Positions 16,221-24,956 of a stretch of 64,000 nucleotides of DNA are shown piece after piece. A program made the position numbers and the translations under genes. The stretch comes from an uncultured Eubacteriales bacterium (GTDB taxonomy: Bacteria > Bacillota > Clostridia > Oscillospirales > Oscillospiraceae), in contig CASDSM010000036.1 of the NCBI GenBank assembly GCA_949283375.1, positions 1 through 64,000 on the forward strand. The letters run 5' to 3'. How positions within the stretch are numbered: the stretch's first letter is position 1; every line of letters starts with the position of its first letter. The notes below the pieces were generated by a model, which did no database searches, was not told where the DNA came from, and was given only the letters and a program-made list of their open reading frames with translations.

Positions 16221-18469
16221 GGGATGCCGCCTCCTTTTGCGGCGATCATCGTCTGCCCGAGGGCGAGGCCCTCATCGTTCGCGGCGACGCGGCTGTGGCA
16301 GTGGGGCACAAAGCCCGCCCCCTCCAGCGCGTCCATCACGCGGGGCAGCAGATAGCGGTTTTGAAACACCCCGCCCGAGAGGACCACCCGCCGCAGCCCG
16401 GTCTGCTCCCGGGCCGCGCGGCATTGGACCACCGCGGCGAGGACGAAGGTGTTGAGAAAGCGGGCGGCGAGCGTCTCAGTCGGGACGCCCTTGTCCAAGT
16501 CTCCGAGCAGTGCGGCCAGGATGGGCCGGGTGTCCAGCCGGGCCAGTCCGCGCTCCTCATAGCAGGAGACGGGGAAGGCCCTCTCGTCCCGCCCGGCCTT
16601 CGCCTCGAGCAGGACGGCCCCCTGCCCCTCATAGCTCACCGCCTGACGCCCGGAGAGCAGGGCATAGACCCCGTCGAGCAGGCGGCCCATCCCGCTCGAG
16701 GGCGGGCAATTCAGCCCGGCCCCCAACATCTGCGTGAGCTGCGCCCCGTTCGGGCAATCGCTCCGCTCGGGGCATCCGAGGTCCCAGAGCAGGCTGTGGG
16801 CCACCCGGCCGATCTCCTGCATGCAGCGGTCGCCGCCCGGCAGGGCGATGGGGCGCATGCTCGCGCGGCGGACCGCGCCTTCGCAGTCCCCCGTCAGACA
16901 CTCCGCGCCCCAGGTGCTCCCGTCGCTGCCGTAGCCCGTGCCGTCCCAGACGAGGCCGATGCAGGGGCCGGTGAGCCGGTTGTCCGCCATGCAGGCGGCC
17001 ATGTGGGCGTGATGGTGCTGGACCATGACCAGCGGCAGGCCCTCCGCCCGGCTGCGCGCGCGGGCATAGTCGGTGGAGAGGTAATCCGGGTGGAGGTCGC
17101 AGGCCAGGCGGGCGGCGGCGATGCCAAAGCGGTCCTGAAAGCGCGCGATCTGCGCGCGGTAGTGCTCCAGCACGGCGAGGTTTTTCAGGTCGCCGATGTG
17201 CGCACTCAGGAAGGCCTCCCTGCCCCGGGTGAGGCAAAAGCTCGCCTTCTGCTCCGCCCCGCAGGCGAGCACGCCGTCCGCCGCCTCGGGCAGCTCCACC
17301 GGCTGGGGGGCGTAGCCCCGGCTGCGGCGGAAGAAGTAGTCTCTCCCACGAAAGACGCGCAGCAGCGAGTCGTCGCAGCGGTTCACGATCTCGCGCGGAT
17401 GGGTCAAAATCCCCTCCACCGGGAGGGAGCGGCGAAATGCCTCCAGCGCCTGCCGGTCGTCGCAGAGCACCGGGTCGTCGCTCAGATTGGCGCTGGTCAT
17501 CACCAGCGCGTCAAAGTGGTCCATCAGCAGGTGATGGACCGGGGTATAGGGCAGGAGAATACCGAGCTCCCCCGTCTCGCTCAGCCCCTCCGGCGCGCCG
17601 GGGCGCCGCTCCAGCAGGACGATGGGCGCGCGCGGCGAGGTGAGGCGGGCCGCCTCCTCTTCCGAGACATGGCACCAGCGCCGGGCGGCGGCCACATCGC
17701 GGCACAGGAGGGCGAGCGGCCGCTCGTCCCGCCGCTTTCTCCGCCGCAGTTCCGCGACGACCTCCGACCGGTCGGGCAGACAGGCGAGGTGATACCCTCC
17801 CAGCCCCTTGACGGCGACAATGCCGCCCGCGGCGATCCGCTCCGCCGCGCGCGCGACCGGGTCCCCCTCTACCGGGCGGCCCGCCCCGTCCAAAAAGGAG
17901 AGGCGAGGCCCGCAGACGGGGCAGCAGTCCGGCTGGGCGTGATAGCGGCGGTCGGTGAGGTCCCCGTACTCCCGCCGGCAGTCGTGGCACATCGTCCAGG
18001 GGGCCATGGAGGTGTTCTCCCGGTCATAGGGCAGGCGGCGCAGGATGGTAAAGCGGGGGCCGCAGTTCGTGCAGTTGAGGAAGGGGTAGCGGTAGCGCCG
18101 GTCTTTCCGGTCGCGCAGCTCGCGCAGGCAGTCGGGGCAAGTGGCGATGTCCGGGCTGACGAGGGCGGCGCGGCCGGGGACGCGCTCGCTCTCCAAAATA
18201 CGAAAGGCCCGCTCGCCCAGCGGCGACGGGCAGGGCGTCTCGCGCACCCGCTCGATCACCGCCAGCGGCGGGGCCTCCCTTCTGAGGGCGGCGCGGAACG
18301 CCGCGAGGTCCTCCGCGTCCCCCTCCAGCTCCAGCGTCACCCCGGCGGTGGTATTGCGGCACCAGCCGCCGAGGTGCAGCCGGGCCGCCAGACGGTGCAG
18401 GAAGGGGCGAAAGCCCACCCCCTGCACGATGCCCTCAATCTCCAGGCGGACCCGTCTCCGGTCAGCCAT
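16199..18469 (-). CDS. hypF: Carbamoyltransferase HypF
   Basis: 756 residues, the normal size. Domains in order: acylphosphatase (GIVQGVGFRPFLHRLA, residues 1-90), two zinc fingers (CPDCLREL ... CTNCGPRF; CHDCRREY ... CCPVCGP), YrdC-like domain (residues about 200-380), and Kae1-like domain with HHHAHMAA (near residue 485) and WDGTGYG. It makes carbamoyl-adenylate from carbamoyl phosphate and transfers it to HypE. ATG overlaps the ferredoxin-subunit gene by 8 nt. Confidence 0.95.
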   Translation of the reverse strand: MADRRRVRLEIEGIVQGVGFRPFLHRLAARLHLGGWCRNTTAGVTLELEGDAEDLAAFRAALRREAPPLAVIERVRETPCPSPLGERAFRILESERVPGRAALVSPDIATCPDCLRELRDRKDRRYRYPFLNCTNCGPRFTILRRLPYDRENTSMAPWTMCHDCRREYGDLTDRRYHAQPDCCPVCGPRLSFLDGAGRPVEGDPVARAAERIAAGGIVAVKGLGGYHLACLPDRSEVVAELRRRKRRDERPLALLCRDVAAARRWCHVSEEEAARLTSPRAPIVLLERRPGAPEGLSETGELGILLPYTPVHHLLMDHFDALVMTSANLSDDPVLCDDRQALEAFRRSLPVEGILTHPREIVNRCDDSLLRVFRGRDYFFRRSRGYAPQPVELPEAADGVLACGAEQKASFCLTRGREAFLSAHIGDLKNLAVLEHYRAQIARFQDRFGIAAARLACDLHPDYLSTDYARARSRAEGLPLVMVQHHHAHMAACMADNRLTGPCIGLVWDGTGYGSDGSTWGAECLTGDCEGAVRRASMRPIALPGGDRCMQEIGRVAHSLLWDLGCPERSDCPNGAQLTQMLGAGLNCPPSSGMGRLLDGVYALLSGRQAVSYEGQGAVLLEAKAGRDERAFPVSCYEERGLARLDTRPILAALLGDLDKGVPTETLAARFLNTFVLAAVVQCRAAREQTGLRRVVLSGGVFQNRYLLPRVMDALEGAGFVPHCHSRVAANDEGLALGQTMIAAKGGGIPCAWPYP

Positions 18470-18956
18470 CCGCCTTCGCGCCCTCCGCGGCGGCTTTGGC
18501 GGCCGCCTCCTTCGCGCGCTTGGCCGCCTCCACCTTCGCCTTCTGCGCGGCGATCTGCTCCGGCGTCAGCTTGGGGCGCGGGGGCGGGGCCTTTTTAATA
18601 AAGGTGCCGGTCACCAGGAAGTCCTCCGGCTGGGTGCCGACGATCATATAGTCCTCCGAGAGGGTGATGGAGTGCTGCGTGCAGAAGTCGGCGCACATCC
18701 CGCAGAAGGTGCAGCTGGTCATATCAAAGGTAAACGTCACGCGCTGGTCGCCGTTTTCCAGCTTTTCCACCGTGCGCTCCATGCACTGCGGCGCGCAGAC
18801 GCGCAGGCAGAGCCCGCAGTTGACGCACCGGTCCGGGTGGTAGACCAGCCGGCCGCGGTAGCCGGGAGCGGCGGCGGGCGGCTCCCCCTTGGGGAAGGCC
18901 TCCGTGCTGGGCGCGCGGAAGAGGTTGCCCAGCGCCTGCTTGAGATAGGGCAGCAT
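18462..18956 (-). CDS. Hydrogenase ferredoxin-type subunit (NuoI/MbhN-like)
   Basis: 164 residues with two [4Fe-4S] motifs, CVNCGLCLRVC (near residue 44) and CTFCGMCADFC (near residue 83). They form the wire from external ferredoxin to the small subunit. The C-terminal 35 residues are a Lys/Ala/Glu-rich tail (KAKVEAAKRAKEAAAK), unusual for the family and possibly a docking or linker element. ATG overlaps the small-subunit stop (TGATG). Confidence 0.92.
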   Translation of the reverse strand: MLPYLKQALGNLFRAPSTEAFPKGEPPAAAPGYRGRLVYHPDRCVNCGLCLRVCAPQCMERTVEKLENGDQRVTFTFDMTSCTFCGMCADFCTQHSITLSEDYMIVGTQPEDFLVTGTFIKKAPPPRPKLTPEQIAAQKAKVEAAKRAKEAAAKAAAEGAKADG

Positions 18957-19402
18957 CAGCGGCGCATCTCCTTTCTCTTTTCCGCCAGCAGCTCGGCGGC
19001 CTTGGCCAGGGCGGCGACGATGGCCTCCGGCTTGGGGGTGCAGCCGCCCACCGACACGTCCACATGGGTCCACTTCTCCAGCGGGCCGTCGATGGCGTAG
19101 CTCCCCTTGAAGACGTTGCCCGAGCGCGGGCAGGAGCCGAGGCTGACGACGACATAGGGCTCCGGCACCTGCGCGAGGGTGCGCACCAGCCGGTCGCGGG
19201 TCTGCCGGGTAATCGGCCCGCTGACCACGACGATGTCCGCCTGGCGCGGGGTGCCGGTCAGGCGGAAGCCCAGCCGCTCGGCGTCATAGCGCGGGGTGAG
19301 GACGCTCACCAGCTCGATGTCGCAGCCGTTGCACGACCCGGCGTTGATGTGGAAGATCCACGGGCTCTTGGACATGCTGCTGTCCATCCATTTTTCAAAC
19401 AC
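18956..19402 (-). CDS. [NiFe]-hydrogenase small subunit (NuoB/MbhJ-like)
   Basis: 148 residues. It holds the proximal [4Fe-4S] cluster: CNGCD near residue 25, GSCPRSG and GGCTPKP. It is the short group 4 type without the extra clusters of uptake hydrogenases. It lies 14 nt after the membrane anchor gene and passes electrons from the ferredoxin-type subunit to the NiFe site. Confidence 0.93.
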   Translation of the reverse strand: MFEKWMDSSMSKSPWIFHINAGSCNGCDIELVSVLTPRYDAERLGFRLTGTPRQADIVVVSGPITRQTRDRLVRTLAQVPEPYVVVSLGSCPRSGNVFKGSYAIDGPLEKWTHVDVSVGGCTPKPEAIVAALAKAAELLAEKRKEMRR

Positions 19403-19415
19403 AGCGCCGCCTCCT

Positions 19416-20384
19416 TTACAGGCCCAGCCAGACGAGAATCAGGCTGAGGGCAGCCAGGGCGGCCACCACGGTCCAGTAGAATTTGAACACCTGCTCCACC
19501 TTGAAGCGCGCGCAGGCCGCGTGCGGCAGGCTCATGGTCACAAAGGTGAGCACAGCACACAGCGCGACGAGGATGACCGCATCCAGCGCCGGGACCCCGG
19601 TAGTCAGCCCGCCGAGGAAGAGCGCGCAGAAGAGCGCGGTCATGGTATACATCTTCACCGCGTGTGTCAGGCGGAAGAGGGCCAGCGGCGGGCCGCTGTA
19701 CTCCGCCAGCGTCCCCTCACAGATCTCAGTCTCCGCCTCGGCGACGTCAAAGGGGTGCATCCCGATCTCACAGGGAATGACGAAGAGCATCGCCAGCGCC
19801 GCGGGAATCAGGCTCCAGTGGGTGATGAGCGGTCCGTTGGCCGCCTGGTACTCCCCGATCACCGCCAGGGAGAAGGTGACCCCTCCCGCGCTCTCCCCCG
19901 CCGCGCGGCCGACGGCGAGGATGACGAGGACGAGCGGCAGCTCATAGGAGAGGATGGAGACCATCTCCCGGCTCAGGCCCACCCCGGCAAAGGGGGAGCC
20001 GGAGGCCGCCGCGCCCACGATCATCGCCGCGCTGGTGAGGGTGAGCAGATAGAGGATGACGACGAGGTCGGCCACGGTGGAGAAGGCGGTAAATCCCATC
20101 ACTGGAAGGAAAAGGGACACCGTCAGCAGCGCCACAAAGCCCACCACCGGCGCGGCGAGATAGACCGCGCGCTTGGCATGGCGGGGGATAATGGTCTCCT
20201 TTCCGCAGCACTTGAGAAAGTCATACCACGGCTGGAGGAGGGGCGGGCCGACCCGGCGCTGCATCCGGGCCACCAGCTTCCGGTCCAGGCCGGCGAGCAG
20301 GAGGCCCACCGCGACGGAGAACAGGAGGCCGGGGAAGACGAGCAGGTAAAACAGATTCCAGAGCAGAGTGGTCATCGCATTCAT
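19416..20384 (-). CDS. Hydrogenase membrane anchor subunit (NuoH/MbhM-like)
   Basis: About 322 residues with eight predicted helices. It contains the NuoH signatures RRVGPPLLQPWYDFLK, PFDVAEAETEICEGTLAEYSGP and the acidic residues used in proton/sodium translocation at the quinone-site equivalent. It joins the peripheral hydrogenase arm to the antiporter module. ATG 20384 or ATG 20375 are both plausible; the latter has an AAGGA 8 nt upstream. Confidence 0.92.
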   Translation of the reverse strand: MNAMTTLLWNLFYLLVFPGLLFSVAVGLLLAGLDRKLVARMQRRVGPPLLQPWYDFLKCCGKETIIPRHAKRAVYLAAPVVGFVALLTVSLFLPVMGFTAFSTVADLVVILYLLTLTSAAMIVGAAASGSPFAGVGLSREMVSILSYELPLVLVILAVGRAAGESAGGVTFSLAVIGEYQAANGPLITHWSLIPAALAMLFVIPCEIGMHPFDVAEAETEICEGTLAEYSGPPLALFRLTHAVKMYTMTALFCALFLGGLTTGVPALDAVILVALCAVLTFVTMSLPHAACARFKVEQVFKFYWTVVAALAALSLILVWLGL

Positions 20385-20398
20385 CCTTCCCGCCCCCT

Positions 20399-22339
20399 TT
20401 ACAGCAGGATGACGCACGCGGCGAGGACAGCGGCCATCGCCACAGCGGCATAGAGCGTGTAGTCGTTGACGACGCCGCTGTGCCAGTCGTGCATCAGGCG
20501 GAAATACCGCCGCCAGTTGTGCTTGAAGCCCCAGAAGAGGTCGCTGCCGCCCACCTGGGAGTAGACGCTCTCCTCACCGGAGAAGAACGGCTCATATTTG
20601 GCGTCCAGCGCCTCCCCATCCTCCCGGGCGGAGGAGACGGGGACGCGGCTCAGATCGTTCGGGGCGGCCAGCAGCGCCACAATAGCGATGGCACAGGTGA
20701 AGCAAAACAGCAGCACCAGCCAGCTCACCGGGTCCCAGCAGCCGATCTCGGCCAGCTCCGGCAGGGCGGTCTCCACGATGCCGTGCGCGGCGGCGTATCC
20801 GGCGCCCATCGCCTGGTCGATGTAGTTGGCCACGCCGAAGACGGCGTTCACCGCCGGCGTGAGCAGGTACCTCTGTACCAGCTCGGGCAGCAACCCGGCG
20901 GCGACGCAGAGGGCGGCAAGAATCCACATCGGCAGGCGCATCGCCAGCGGCACCTCGCGCACCTGGCCGAACTTCTCGTTGTACTGGCCGAAGAAGACGC
21001 TCTGCGCCACCTTGATAAAGGAGGCGAGGGTGAGCACACTGGTGATGAGGGCGATGAGGCAGACGGCGACATAGAAGAAGTTCCCCGTCTCCGCCCCCTT
21101 TTCAAACGCGGCCTGATAGATCATCCACTTGGAGGCAAAGCCGTTAAACGGCGGCAGCCCGCTGATGGAGGCCGCGCCGATGAGAAACAGCAGGCAGGTC
21201 TGCGGCATCTTCTTGCCCAGGCCCCCCAGCTCGTCCAGGTTGAGGCTGCCCGTCTGGTGCTGCACCGCGCCGGCGGTGAGGAAGAGCAGGCCCTTGAAGA
21301 TGGTGTGGTTCATCGCGTGATACAGCCCGGAGGTGAGGCCGAGGGCGGTGCCCAGGCCCACCGCGGCGAGCACATAGCCCACCTGCGAGATGGAGTGGAA
21401 GGCGAGCAGGCGCTTGAAATTGTGCTGGTTGAAGGCCATCGTGACGCAGACAAACATACTCACCGTGCCAAGACCGGTGACCAGATACTGCACAAAGGGC
21501 AGGTCGATATTCTGGTAGAGCACATAGCACAGCCGGATAATACCGTAGACGCCGCACTTGGTGAGCACGCCGGAGATCATCAGCGAGATGGAGGCGGGCG
21601 CCACCGCGTGCGCATCCGCCGCCAGCGGGTGGAAGGGGAAGAGGAACGCCTTGCTCCCAAAGCCCACCAGCAGGAAGGCAAAGGCGGCCAACAGGACGGG
21701 GTTCTCCGCCTGCTCCGGCAGCAGGGCGGCGATCTGCGCGAGGTTGAGGGTGTGGAGCTGGGAGTAGATCATCGCCACACCCAGCAGCACGCAGGTCGAG
21801 CCGAGCGAGCCGACGGCGAGGTACTTGAACGCGCCCTCCAGCGCCCCCTCCTGCCGGTTGCGAAAGGCGGTGAGCGCGACGGAGGTGAACGTCATGATCT
21901 CAATCATGACGAAGATATTGAACAGGTCGCCGCTGAGCACCAGCCCGAGCACCGAGCCGGAGAGCATGAGAAAGAGGGTGTAGTAGTTCACCAGACTGTC
22001 GTCGTGGTTCATATAGGTGAACGAGTAGAGCGCCGAGACAAAGACGGCCACCGTCACAATGAGCGCGAAGAAGAGGCTGAGCGCGTCCACCTCCAGGCTG
22101 ATGCCGATGGCCCAGCCGGCCTCGGGCGCCCAGTTGCCCATCCAATAGGTGATGACCTCGCCGTCGATCAGTACCGGCTTGACCAGCGCGAGCATCATCG
22201 CCAGCGGCAGCGTGACGGAGAGCACCACCAGCACATTGCGCGCCGGGGCAAACCGCCGTCCCACCAGGGAGGTCAGAAACGCGCCCAGGAACAGGGTCAT
22301 GATCGCCAGAATCGGAAAGTTGTTCAGGAAGGTAGTCAT
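20399..22339 (-). CDS. Antiporter-like subunit, MbhH with a C-terminal MbhI-like extension (MnhD/NuoL family)
   Basis: 646 residues, about 130 longer than a typical MbhH/MrpD. Residues 1 to about 500 are the 14-helix Proton_antipo_M core (Lys/Glu-bearing helices; AFNQHNFKRLLAFHSISQVG near residue 305). The rest has further hydrophobic helices, a soluble acidic segment (GEALDAKYEPFFSGEES) and a last helix after HDWHSGVVNDYTLY. In Pyrococcus Mbh that part is a separate protein, MbhI, which carries the lateral helix. No separate mbhI gene is seen here, so I infer a fusion. Confidence 0.88.
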   Translation of the reverse strand: MTTFLNNFPILAIMTLFLGAFLTSLVGRRFAPARNVLVVLSVTLPLAMMLALVKPVLIDGEVITYWMGNWAPEAGWAIGISLEVDALSLFFALIVTVAVFVSALYSFTYMNHDDSLVNYYTLFLMLSGSVLGLVLSGDLFNIFVMIEIMTFTSVALTAFRNRQEGALEGAFKYLAVGSLGSTCVLLGVAMIYSQLHTLNLAQIAALLPEQAENPVLLAAFAFLLVGFGSKAFLFPFHPLAADAHAVAPASISLMISGVLTKCGVYGIIRLCYVLYQNIDLPFVQYLVTGLGTVSMFVCVTMAFNQHNFKRLLAFHSISQVGYVLAAVGLGTALGLTSGLYHAMNHTIFKGLLFLTAGAVQHQTGSLNLDELGGLGKKMPQTCLLFLIGAASISGLPPFNGFASKWMIYQAAFEKGAETGNFFYVAVCLIALITSVLTLASFIKVAQSVFFGQYNEKFGQVREVPLAMRLPMWILAALCVAAGLLPELVQRYLLTPAVNAVFGVANYIDQAMGAGYAAAHGIVETALPELAEIGCWDPVSWLVLLFCFTCAIAIVALLAAPNDLSRVPVSSAREDGEALDAKYEPFFSGEESVYSQVGGSDLFWGFKHNWRRYFRLMHDWHSGVVNDYTLYAAVAMAAVLAACVILL

Positions 22340-22340
22340 A

Positions 22341-22691
22341 TCAGCCGTTTAACCTCCTGATCCTGCGGGTATCCAGCGTGCCGTACTGCTCCCGCATCCG
22401 GATGACGAGCGAGAGGCTCATCGCGGTGGTACACGCGCCGATGACGATGGAGGTGAGCGTGAGCGCCTGCGGCACCGGGTCGACAAAGAAACTGGACGGG
22501 TCCAGCTCTGCGATGCTAAAGATGGGCGCCGTGCCGCCAGCGTTGAAGCCGATGGAGACAATGAGAAGGTTCGCCCCGTAGTCCACCAGGCCCATGCCGA
22601 TGATGGTCTTGATCATATTGTGCTTGACCACCATGCAGTAGATGCCGAGTACCACCAGGGCAAAGGAACCGATATAGTTCACCAGCATCAT
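22341..22691 (-). CDS. Antiporter subunit MnhC/MbhG-like (NuoK family)
   Basis: 116 residues, three membrane helices. It has NuoK/MrpC features: a Glu in the second helix region and 'VPQALTLTSIVIGACTTAMSLSLVIRM'. It forms part of the ion channel of the Mrp-like module. ATG overlaps the upstream MnhB-like gene by 4 nt. Confidence 0.92.
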   Translation of the reverse strand: MMLVNYIGSFALVVLGIYCMVVKHNMIKTIIGMGLVDYGANLLIVSIGFNAGGTAPIFSIAELDPSSFFVDPVPQALTLTSIVIGACTTAMSLSLVIRMREQYGTLDTRRIRRLNG

Positions 22692-23179
22692 GGCGCGTCC
22701 CCCTCCTTTCCTGTCGGGCCGTCCTGCCCCTCTCCGTCATCCGGCTCGAGCACGCCGAGCATCATGATGAGCAGGCAGGTGATGCCGGCCATGACGTGGT
22801 AGCCCACCGCGTCGTTCATCAGGACGCTGGTCTCCACCTCCTGGCCGATAAAGACAAAGTTGACGCAGAAGTTCAGCCCGGTGAAAATGCCCACCAGGGC
22901 GATGACCACATAGAGAATCTCGGCAATTGTCTCGCTGCTGTGCAGCAGGCCGGAGCGGAAGGCGTGGCGCGCCTCGTCCCGGCCGCGGCCGAGGTAGACG
23001 AGCAGGATGGCGCTGGCGACCAGTACGCCGCCCTGAAAGCCGCCGCCCGGGCTGCTGTTGCCGTGGAGCACCACGTAGCAGCCAAAGACGCACGCGAGCG
23101 GCAGGAAGAGGTCCGCCGTGCTGCGGACCACCACGTCCTTGCGGCGGAAGACGGGCTTCTTATTCTCCGGCTTCATCAC
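22688..23179 (-). CDS. Antiporter subunit MnhB/MbhF-like
   Basis: 163 residues, four helices, MnhB (DUF4040-linked) family: 'GNSSPGGGFQGGVLVASAILLVYLGRG' is the diagnostic loop. The N-terminus is preceded by a charged leader (MMKPENKKPVFRRKDV) that would be cytoplasmic. It overlaps both neighbours by 4 nt in the Mrp-like block. Confidence 0.93.
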   Translation of the reverse strand: MMKPENKKPVFRRKDVVVRSTADLFLPLACVFGCYVVLHGNSSPGGGFQGGVLVASAILLVYLGRGRDEARHAFRSGLLHSSETIAEILYVVIALVGIFTGLNFCVNFVFIGQEVETSVLMNDAVGYHVMAGITCLLIMMLGVLEPDDGEGQDGPTGKEGDAP

Positions 23180-23547
23180 GGGGCCTCCTTTTTATCCGTC
23201 TCAGGCGGCTTTTTCGGCCGGCTCTTACGCAGGATGACCAGCGAGCCGGCAATGGCGGCGATCAGGATAAAGCTCTCGCCCAGGGTGTCATAGCCGCGGA
23301 AGTTGAAGACCACGCTGAAGACGACGTTTTCCGACACCGTCTTGGCCAGGTTCTCGTTGACAATGACGGCCGCGACGCCGTCGGCGTCCGAGTTGTCATA
23401 CTCCTCCGGGTGCTCGTAGAGCCCGACCACGTCGGTGTGCGACCCGTCATAAGTGGGCGCGCTCTGGCTCATCCGGACGGAGACATAGATTCCGCACACC
23501 AGCAGCACCGCCAGCGCGGCCAGGAGCACGATTCGTTTCGTCCTCAT
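23176..23547 (-). CDS. Hydrogenase/antiporter subunit MbhE-like
   Basis: 123 residues with two helices and an extracytoplasmic loop of about 50 residues (DGSHTDVVGLYEHPEEY...). The segment ENVVFSVVFNFRGYDTLGESFILIAA matches the MbhE / MrpA C-terminal pattern (VxxFRGxDTLGE). It is probably part of the bridge between MbhD and MbhF. The C-terminal tail is basic and Pro-rich. Confidence 0.85.
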   Translation of the reverse strand: MRTKRIVLLAALAVLLVCGIYVSVRMSQSAPTYDGSHTDVVGLYEHPEEYDNSDADGVAAVIVNENLAKTVSENVVFSVVFNFRGYDTLGESFILIAAIAGSLVILRKSRPKKPPETDKKEAP

Positions 23548-23813
23548 CTCCGATCCTCCTTATCCATCTTCACCTTGCGCAGGGCGATAATGTACAGGAT
23601 GGTGGACAGCACCGCGCCCACGCTGGCCTCGGCAATGGCCACATCGGGCGCCTGGAGCAGAATGAACTCCATGGAGATGAACGAGCCGACCGCCGCCAGC
23701 GCGATCACCGAGTCGATCAGCCGCCGCGCCCGCACGGCGACCACCGCAGAGGCCACCGCTCCGCCCACCGCGACCACGTTGAGCACAAATGTCAGGATGC
23801 CGCCGAAGTTCAT
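23544..23813 (-). CDS. Hydrogenase/antiporter subunit MbhD-like (DUF4040)
   Basis: 89 residues, three helices, with the conserved 'LQAPDVAIAEASVGAVLSTILYIIAL' motif that corresponds to a fragment of MrpA. It overlaps MnhG- and MbhE-like genes by 4 nt on each side. Confidence 0.9.
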   Translation of the reverse strand: MNFGGILTFVLNVVAVGGAVASAVVAVRARRLIDSVIALAAVGSFISMEFILLQAPDVAIAEASVGAVLSTILYIIALRKVKMDKEDRR

Positions 23814-24154
23814 TGCAGATCATCCTCCTTGTAATCGTCCACGACCAGCTCCTTCTTCGGCCGGAGCCCCATCTTGTAGGCCGCCTTGCACAGGGCGTGG
23901 TTGGAGGCGGGGTTGGTCAGCAGCACCAGCAGCAGGATGAGGCCCAGCTTGACATAGGCCACGCTCTCTCCGCCGCTCGCTGCGGTGTGGATCACCGCGG
24001 CCAGCATGGCGCAGATGGTACCCAGGGTGGCGATACAGGTGGAGGCCTGCAGGCGGCCGAACACGTCCGGCATCCGGTTGACGCCGATCACGCCGACGGC
24101 GGTGAAGAACACGCCGAGGGCGAGCAGAATATCAATGACAATCCGTACCACCAT
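23810..24154 (-). CDS. Antiporter subunit MnhG/MbhC-like
   Basis: 114 residues, three helices, MnhG/PhaG family ('GVIGVNRMPDVFGRLQASTCIATLGTICAML'). ATG 24154 overlaps the MnhF stop (TGATG). The cytoplasmic C-terminal tail (KKELVVDDYKEDDLQ) is acidic. Confidence 0.93.
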   Translation of the reverse strand: MVVRIVIDILLALGVFFTAVGVIGVNRMPDVFGRLQASTCIATLGTICAMLAAVIHTAASGGESVAYVKLGLILLLVLLTNPASNHALCKAAYKMGLRPKKELVVDDYKEDDLQ

Positions 24155-24408
24155 CACAGTCTTCCCTCCAGATAGCGCGCGACAAACACCGTGCTCACAA
24201 AGCCCAGCAGGGCGACCACTACCGAGATGTCCAGGTAGATGCTTCGCCCGGAATAGACGGAGTAGAGCGCCAGCGCCACGGCGGTGACGAGGTCCAGGCT
24301 GTCGGCGGCGCACATCCGGTCGGCCGCCGTCGGCCCGCGAAAGACCCGGTAGAGCAGTCCGACCGCCAGAACCAGGTAGAGTATTGCCGCGATGAGAAAT
24401 TCAATCAT
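24154..24408 (-). CDS. Antiporter subunit MnhF/MbhB-like
   Basis: 84 residues from ATG 24408, which overlaps the MnhE stop (ATGA). Three helices, MnhF family ('YRVFRGPTAADRMCAADSLDLVTAVALALYS'). It is one of the small Mrp subunits needed for assembly of the ion-pumping module. Confidence 0.93.
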   Translation of the reverse strand: MIEFLIAAILYLVLAVGLLYRVFRGPTAADRMCAADSLDLVTAVALALYSVYSGRSIYLDISVVVALLGFVSTVFVARYLEGRL

Positions 24409-24941
24409 TGCCAAATCCTCCCAATCCAACGCTCCATCCGGCCCTTGATCGCCTCACCGGCCTTCTCCCGGTCGGTCTCAGCCACGTCAATCCAGTGGAT
24501 GTAATACCAGATATCTCCCGCCTCGTCCTCCGCCACGTCCATCGTGATGGTGCCGGGGGTGAGGGTGATGCTGTTGCTCACCATCGCCAGGCCATAGGTG
24601 CTCCGAATCTCCTTTGCGCCGGGAACGCGAAGGATGCCCGCCTTGTAGTCCCCCAGCCGGGGGGGCAGGACGAGCTTTGCCATGGCGACGTTCGCCTTGA
24701 TCAGCTCCCAGGGGAAGACGGCCAGGCAGTAGGCCAGCAGGGCCGCCAGCCGCCCGGGATGCCAGAGCCAGAAGGGGCGCGCGTGGATGAAAAAGCGGGC
24801 GGTGAACGCGGAGACCACCGCGCTGATGACGACGCCCCAGAAAATTTCCCGCAGCTCCACCGACCAGGTCAGCAGCAGCCAGAACAGGAAGCAGAAGATA
24901 AATACAGACAGCCAACGGGCAAAACGCGCCGGTCTTCCCAC
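24405..24941 (-). CDS. Antiporter subunit MnhE/MbhA-like
   Basis: 178 residues: two N-terminal helices, then a cytoplasmic domain with the MnhE signature 'SNSITLTPGTITMDV'. It is first gene of the antiporter block, 15 nt after hypB. The presence of E, F, G, D, E(Mbh), B, C and D types together gives a full Mrp-like module, as in archaeal Mbh. Confidence 0.93.
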   Translation of the reverse strand: MGRPARFARWLSVFIFCFLFWLLLTWSVELREIFWGVVISAVVSAFTARFFIHARPFWLWHPGRLAALLAYCLAVFPWELIKANVAMAKLVLPPRLGDYKAGILRVPGAKEIRSTYGLAMVSNSITLTPGTITMDVAEDEAGDIWYYIHWIDVAETDREKAGEAIKGRMERWIGRIWQ

Positions 24942-24956
24942 CGGTCTCCCCTCCTC

